This document shows positions 60,008-64,000 of a stretch of DNA of 64,000 bases, piece by piece; positions within the stretch are counted from its first letter, which is position 1, and the number at the start of each line of letters is the position of its first letter. Origin of the DNA: Emcibacter sp. (GTDB lineage: Bacteria > Pseudomonadota > Alphaproteobacteria > Sphingomonadales > Emcibacteraceae). The notes under the pieces are model-generated. The model worked only from the letters and a program-made list of their open reading frames with translations. It was not told the DNA's origin and made no database searches. The DNA lies in the NCBI GenBank assembly GCA_021647465.1, contig JAKIUQ010000002.1, positions 186,001-250,000 of the forward strand. The letters run 5' to 3'. The position numbers and the translations under genes are program-made.

Positions 60008-61792
60008 CTAATGCGCTTTATGATGGTGGTATGACGCGCCGGCCCCTTTGGGGATGCGGATGCTTTCGACGATGTCCTGAACGGATTCCGGCGGGGCTTT
60101 GGTCACGCGGCAGACGATCACAGCGATCATAAAGTTCAGGATCATGCCCAGACTTCCGATGCCTTCCGGGGAAATGCCAAACAGCCAGTTCGCAGCATGG
60201 TTATCCGCAGGATTGAGGAATTTGAAATAGACGATATAGCTCGCGGTGAAGAGAATCCCTGTGATCATACCGGCGACCGCGCCTTCCTTATTCATCCGTT
60301 TGGAGAATATGCCCATGATGATGGCCGGAAAAAAGGACGAGGCGGCAAGGCCAAAGGCAAAGGCGATCACCTGCGCCACAAAGCCCGGCGGATTAATCCC
60401 GAAATATCCGGCGACGGCGATGGCAAGGGCCGCCGCCATGCGGGCAAACATCAATTCCTGTTTGTCTGTGATATTTGGCAGCAGAACTTTTTTGAACAGA
60501 TCATGGGATATGGAGGTTGATATGACCAGCAGCAGCCCCGCCGCCGTGGATAGGGCTGCGGCAAGCGCGCCGGCGGCCACCAGCGCAATCACCCAATTGG
60601 GCAGTCCGGCAATTTCCGGATTGGCCAGCACAATGATATCGCGGTCAATATAAAGCTCATTGGCGTTATCCGTCGGCGTGTTATGGAGCAGTCTTTCGCC
60701 GTGTTCGCCGGTATTTTCGGAAAAATCCGGCTTGCCGTCAAAGGCCTCGCCCGCGACATATTGGATTTTCCCGTCGTTATTCTTATCCATCCAGCCGATG
60801 AGGCTGCTGGCTTCCCAGTTTTTAAACCATTCGGGCGTGGTGCTATATTCCGCGTTGCTGACCGTATTGATCAGATTGACCCGCGCGAAAGAGGCCACGG
60901 TCGGTGCCGTTGTGAATAAAATCGCAATGAATATCAGGGCGTATCCCGCTGAAATCCGGGCGTCTTTTACCTTTGGTACAGTAAAAAATCGGATGATCAC
61001 ATGGGGCAGACCCGCTGTGCCGACCATCAGGGCCGCTGTGATAAAAAAGACATCAATGGTTGATTTCATCCCGTCTGTATAGGCGTTAAAGCCCAGCTCC
61101 ACCGACAGGCCGTCCAGTTTTTCAAGCAGATATAACCCGCTGCCGTCATTCAATTTACTGCCAAAACCCAGCTGGGGGACTGGATTGTCGGTCATCATGA
61201 GGGAAATGAAGATCGCCGGCACCATATAGGCAAAGATCAACACGCAATATTGGGCCACCTGAGTATAGGTAATGCCTTTCATGCCCCCCAGAACCGCATA
61301 GAAAAACACCACTGTCATACCGATCATGACGCCGGTTTCAATTTCAACTTGCAGAAAACGCGAAAAGACAATACCCACGCCGCGCATTTGCCCGGCAATA
61401 TAAATGAAGGAGATGAATATGGCGCAGACCACCGCCACCAGTCTTGCCGTATCAGAATAATAGCGGTCGCCGACAAAATCAGGCACCGTGAATTTGCCAA
61501 ATTTCCTGAGGTACGGTGCAAGACACAGCGCCAATAAGACATAGCCCCCCGTCCAGCCCATCAAATACATGCCGCCGTCCCGTCCTATGAAGGAAATCAG
61601 CCCGGCCACGGAGATAAAGGAGGCCGCCGACATCCAGTCCGCCGCCGTGGCCATGCCATTGGCCAGCGGATGAACCCCGCCACCCGCCACATAAAATTCA
61701 TCGGTCGACCCCGCCCGCGACCAGATGGCAATGCCGATATAAAGACTAAAGGTCAGCCCGACGATCAGATAGGTTAAATTCTGTACATCCAT
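60008..61792 (-). CDS. sodium:solute symporter (SSS, ActP/VC_2705-like)
   Basis: The 594-residue membrane protein has about 13 helices of the SSS fold: EFYVAGGGVHPLANGMATAADWMSAASF (quoted in part as GGVHPLANGMATAADWMS), YVLLALCLAPYLRKFG, RGVGIVFSRFLQVEIETGVM (20 residues), and the later AALSTAAGLLLVISTSISHDLF. This group (ActP-like, with a DUF4212 small subunit) transports acetate or other short acids. Pairing with a DUF4212 gene and acs strongly suggests acetate or pyruvate uptake. Its ATG overlaps the DUF4212 stop by one base. A loop of about 60 residues around 320-380 (WMDKNNDGKIQYV) carries a D-x-N-x-D-like calcium-type motif. Confidence 0.92.
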   Translation of the reverse strand: MDVQNLTYLIVGLTFSLYIGIAIWSRAGSTDEFYVAGGGVHPLANGMATAADWMSAASFISVAGLISFIGRDGGMYLMGWTGGYVLLALCLAPYLRKFGKFTVPDFVGDRYYSDTARLVAVVCAIFISFIYIAGQMRGVGIVFSRFLQVEIETGVMIGMTVVFFYAVLGGMKGITYTQVAQYCVLIFAYMVPAIFISLMMTDNPVPQLGFGSKLNDGSGLYLLEKLDGLSVELGFNAYTDGMKSTIDVFFITAALMVGTAGLPHVIIRFFTVPKVKDARISAGYALIFIAILFTTAPTVASFARVNLINTVSNAEYSTTPEWFKNWEASSLIGWMDKNNDGKIQYVAGEAFDGKPDFSENTGEHGERLLHNTPTDNANELYIDRDIIVLANPEIAGLPNWVIALVAAGALAAALSTAAGLLLVISTSISHDLFKKVLLPNITDKQELMFARMAAALAIAVAGYFGINPPGFVAQVIAFAFGLAASSFFPAIIMGIFSKRMNKEGAVAGMITGILFTASYIVYFKFLNPADNHAANWLFGISPEGIGSLGMILNFMIAVIVCRVTKAPPESVQDIVESIRIPKGAGASYHHHKAH

Positions 61793-62163
61793 CAGCTTTG
61801 CCCCTTATTCTTATTGGACTTGTCATCAGCTTCGGAAATGCTGTCCAGAAAACTTTCATCATGGCGGTAATAATCGTCGTCTTCCACATAATGATCACCC
61901 TCTTCATCGACGCCGTATTTGCGGTCGAGCTTATTCATCTTGTAGGTATAGATAAAAATCAGAATGACAAAGACAAAGATCGCCCCCTGCTGGGCCATCC
62001 AGAAACCGAACTTAAAGCCGAAAAATGTAATTTTATCCAGTTCATCGATAAATAAGATACCCATACCAAATGATACGGTAAACCAAATGCCAAGAAGGAT
62101 TAACATCAAGGTGATATTTTCCCGCCAATAGGCCTTTGCGTTTTCTTTTTCAGATTTATTCAT
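61792..62163 (-). CDS. DUF4212 small subunit of solute symporter
   Basis: This 123-residue protein has two helices (about 17-40, ITLMLILLGIWFTVSFGMG, and 55-75, QQGAIFVFVILIFIYTYKM) and a charged C-terminal tail rich in D and E. DUF4212 proteins are the small partners of VC_2705-type symporters. The ATGA overlap with the large subunit, the order and the length all fit. The tail here is unusually long and acidic (HYVEDDDYYRHDESF), while typical members are about 80-90 residues. Confidence 0.9.
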   Translation of the reverse strand: MNKSEKENAKAYWRENITLMLILLGIWFTVSFGMGILFIDELDKITFFGFKFGFWMAQQGAIFVFVILIFIYTYKMNKLDRKYGVDEEGDHYVEDDDYYRHDESFLDSISEADDKSNKNKGQS

Positions 62164-62273
62164 TAATCGCCGCCCTCCCTTATTTTTTAAAAAGACTAGC
62201 AGAGGATCAGGAGAGTTGACAACAAAATTAAATTGTGACCTAACAATATTATAAGAAATTACGGTGATTAGGC

Positions 62274-62756
62274 ATGAACAAAGAACAAATATACATAAAT
62301 GTAGCAGAGCAGATCAAGGCCGTGATAGAGGGCGAGACCAATGTCATTGCCCGTATGGCGACAGTATCTTGTTTGCTGCCGGAGGCCTTTGCGGATTTTT
62401 TCTGGACGGGTTTTTATATGGTGGACGGGGAAAAGCCGGATGAGCTGGTCATCGGGCCTTATCAGGGATCACTGGGGTGCCTGCGTATTGCCTTTGGCCG
62501 GGGCGTTTGCGGCGCGGCGGCGGCAACGGGGCAGACACAACTTGTTGATAATGTCCATGGCTTCCCCGGCCATATCGCCTGCGATAGCCGCAGCGTCTCG
62601 GAAATCGTCGTGCCGGTTTTCAATCCGTCGGAAAAATTGATTGCCGTGCTGGATATCGACAGTGAAAAACCCGCGAATTTCGATGAAATTGATCAGAAAT
62701 ATCTGGAACAAATCATGGCCCATGTTTTTGGCCGTTGCACAATAGCTCAGGATTAG
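62274..62756 (+). CDS. msrC: free methionine-R-sulfoxide reductase (GAF domain)
   Basis: The 160-residue GAF protein reduces free methionine-R-sulfoxide with a cysteine relay. Three cysteines are spaced as in E. coli fRMsr: C69, C79 and C103 (intervals 10 and 24). FFWTGFYMVDG, GPYQGSLGCLRI, GRGVCGAAA, HGFPGHIACDSRSVSE and LIAVLDIDSE are characteristic. It is a single gene upstream of ettA, 46 bases away. Confidence 0.93.
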   Translation: MNKEQIYINVAEQIKAVIEGETNVIARMATVSCLLPEAFADFFWTGFYMVDGEKPDELVIGPYQGSLGCLRIAFGRGVCGAAAATGQTQLVDNVHGFPGHIACDSRSVSEIVVPVFNPSEKLIAVLDIDSEKPANFDEIDQKYLEQIMAHVFGRCTIAQD

Positions 62757-62802
62757 GTAATAAGGGACAAATTTATTAACCCTTTAATATGAAGAGCAGA
62801 AA

Positions 62803-64000
62803 ATGGCGTCTTATCAATATAGTTATGTGATGAAGGGTCTCTCCAAGACCTATCCCGGGGCGAAACCAACGTTGAAAGACGTAACGTTATCCTTCATGCC
62901 CGATGCAAAAATTGCCGTGATTGGGATTAACGGCGCGGGTAAATCCACATTGATGCGCATCATCGCGGGTCAGGATACTGATTTTCAAGGCGAGGCATGG
63001 GCCGCAGAAGGCGTCAATGTGGGCTATCTCGAGCAGGAACCCCATCTGAACGCGAAAAAAACCGTTTTTGAAAATGTCATGGAAGGCCTTGGCGAATTAA
63101 AAGCCATTGTTGATGAATTCAACGTCATCAGCCTGAAATTCGGCGAGCCGATGAGTGATGATGAAATGAATGACCTGATCGCCAAACAGGGTGAATTGCA
63201 GGATCAGATTGATGCCGCGGACGCCTGGGATCTGGACAGCCGCGTTGAGCTTGCCATGGAAGCCCTGCGTTGTCCGCCAAAGGACAGTGACGTGACGATC
63301 CTGTCAGGCGGAGAGCGCCGCCGTGTGGCCCTGTGCCGGTTGCTGCTGTCAAAGCCTGAAATTCTCCTGCTTGACGAGCCGACCAACCATTTGGATGCGG
63401 AATCCGTGGCGTGGCTCGAAAATCATCTGAAAGAATATGTCGGCACTGTCATTCTGGTGACCCATGATCGTTATTTCCTTGATAATGTGGTGAATTGGGT
63501 TCTGGAAATTGATCGCGGGCGGGCGATCCCCTATCAGGGGCATTATTCCAGCTGGCTGGAACAAAAGGAAAAACGTATTGCGCTGGAAGAAAAAGTCGAA
63601 GCCTCCCGCAAGAAAACCATGAAACGGGAACTGGCATGGATACGCCAATCGCCAAAAGCCCGCCAAGCCAAAAGCAAGGCGCGTATCAATGCCTATGATG
63701 ACCTTCTTGCCGCAGCGCAGGAAGGCCGCAACGGGGAGGCGCAGATACAGATCCCTGTGGGGCCGCGCCTTGGCAATATGGTGATCGAAGCGGAACATCT
63801 TTCCAAAGGTTACGGCGACAAGCTGTTGATTGATGATTTGAATTTCCGCCTGCCGCCCGGCGGCATTGTGGGTATTATCGGGGCCAACGGGGCGGGCAAA
63901 ACCACCCTGTTTAAAATGATTACAAAATTGGAACAGCCGGATTCAGGCTCGCTTAAAGTGGGCGAGACGGTTGTGCTGGGTTATGTGGATCAAAGCCGGG
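62803..64000 (+). CDS. ettA: energy-dependent translational throttle protein EttA (5' part)
   Basis: EttA is an ABC-F protein that binds the ribosomal E site and regulates the first translation steps according to energy state. The visible 399 codons contain Walker A GINGAGKST (41-49), the arm region, signature LSGGERRRVALCRLLL, LLLDEPTNHLDAES, and the linker with SPKARQAKSKARINAYDDLL. The second Walker A GANGAGKTTLF follows. The right edge of the window cuts the second ATPase domain; the full protein is typically about 555 residues. EttA/YjjK is the best match among ABC-F types because of the N-terminal KTYPGAKPTLKDV and the arm length. Confidence 0.94.
   Translation, partial: MASYQYSYVMKGLSKTYPGAKPTLKDVTLSFMPDAKIAVIGINGAGKSTLMRIIAGQDTDFQGEAWAAEGVNVGYLEQEPHLNAKKTVFENVMEGLGELKAIVDEFNVISLKFGEPMSDDEMNDLIAKQGELQDQIDAADAWDLDSRVELAMEALRCPPKDSDVTILSGGERRRVALCRLLLSKPEILLLDEPTNHLDAESVAWLENHLKEYVGTVILVTHDRYFLDNVVNWVLEIDRGRAIPYQGHYSSWLEQKEKRIALEEKVEASRKKTMKRELAWIRQSPKARQAKSKARINAYDDLLAAAQEGRNGEAQIQIPVGPRLGNMVIEAEHLSKGYGDKLLIDDLNFRLPPGGIVGIIGANGAGKTTLFKMITKLEQPDSGSLKVGETVVLGYVDQSR

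Overview
The window looks like ordinary chromosome from an aerobic, probably marine, alphaproteobacterium of moderate GC. The evidence is the gene set and order: a split ATP synthase with an F0-only operon carrying separate b' and b subunits; the coxB-coxA-ctaB-coxF-ctaG-coxC-DUF983-surf1 run followed by thrC and an M16 peptidase; the mutY-DUF721-dsbA-dsbA-smc run; and rpoH beside rluD. A large Oar-like TonB receptor and an ALDH16-type dehydrogenase would suit a Kordiimonadales/Emcibacterales-like lineage, but that placement is a guess. I see no prophage, insertion sequence, CRISPR array or rRNA operon.

Layout. 1-9.4 kb: a chemoreceptor (cut by the left edge), recQ, periplasmic carbonic anhydrase, a CvfB-like RNA-binding protein, pnuC, maeB, then two unrecognised envelope genes. 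9.6-17.8 kb: ctaA, cutA, tRNA-Val(GAC), a Y-family polymerase, an MBL hydrolase, methionine gamma-lyase, rpoH, rluD and a JAMM peptidase pair. 17.8-18.5 kb: the one visibly disturbed stretch, with a degenerate 'CCCCAGATTTGTC' repeat array, an RHS-protein remnant and a hairpin-forming interspersed repeat whose second copy lies at 29.7 kb. 18.5-29.7 kb: PPOX protein, tldD, and the aa3 cytochrome oxidase operon behind two FNR/FixK-like palindromes. 29.9-42.7 kb: mutY, DUF721, two DsbA-like proteins, smc, the atp F0 operon, a lipoprotein, HtrA protease and rarA.

42.7-54.3 kb is a dense nucleoside-use locus: upp and a RutR-like regulator, divergent deoA, a purine operon (PNP, PfkB-type kinase, phosphoribosyltransferase), and divergent deoB-deoC-ALDH16-nupC. 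Together these can import nucleosides, cleave them, salvage the bases and convert deoxyribose to glyceraldehyde-3-phosphate and acetaldehyde, then acetate. Just downstream lie a TonB receptor (54.7-57.9 kb), acs and a DUF4212/SSS symporter pair (58.1-62.2 kb), which could handle outer-membrane uptake and acetate activation. The window ends with a free-methionine-R-sulfoxide reductase and a truncated ettA.

Starts were adjusted where ribosome binding sites or family N-termini pointed to a different codon. All functional calls are from sequence reading only.
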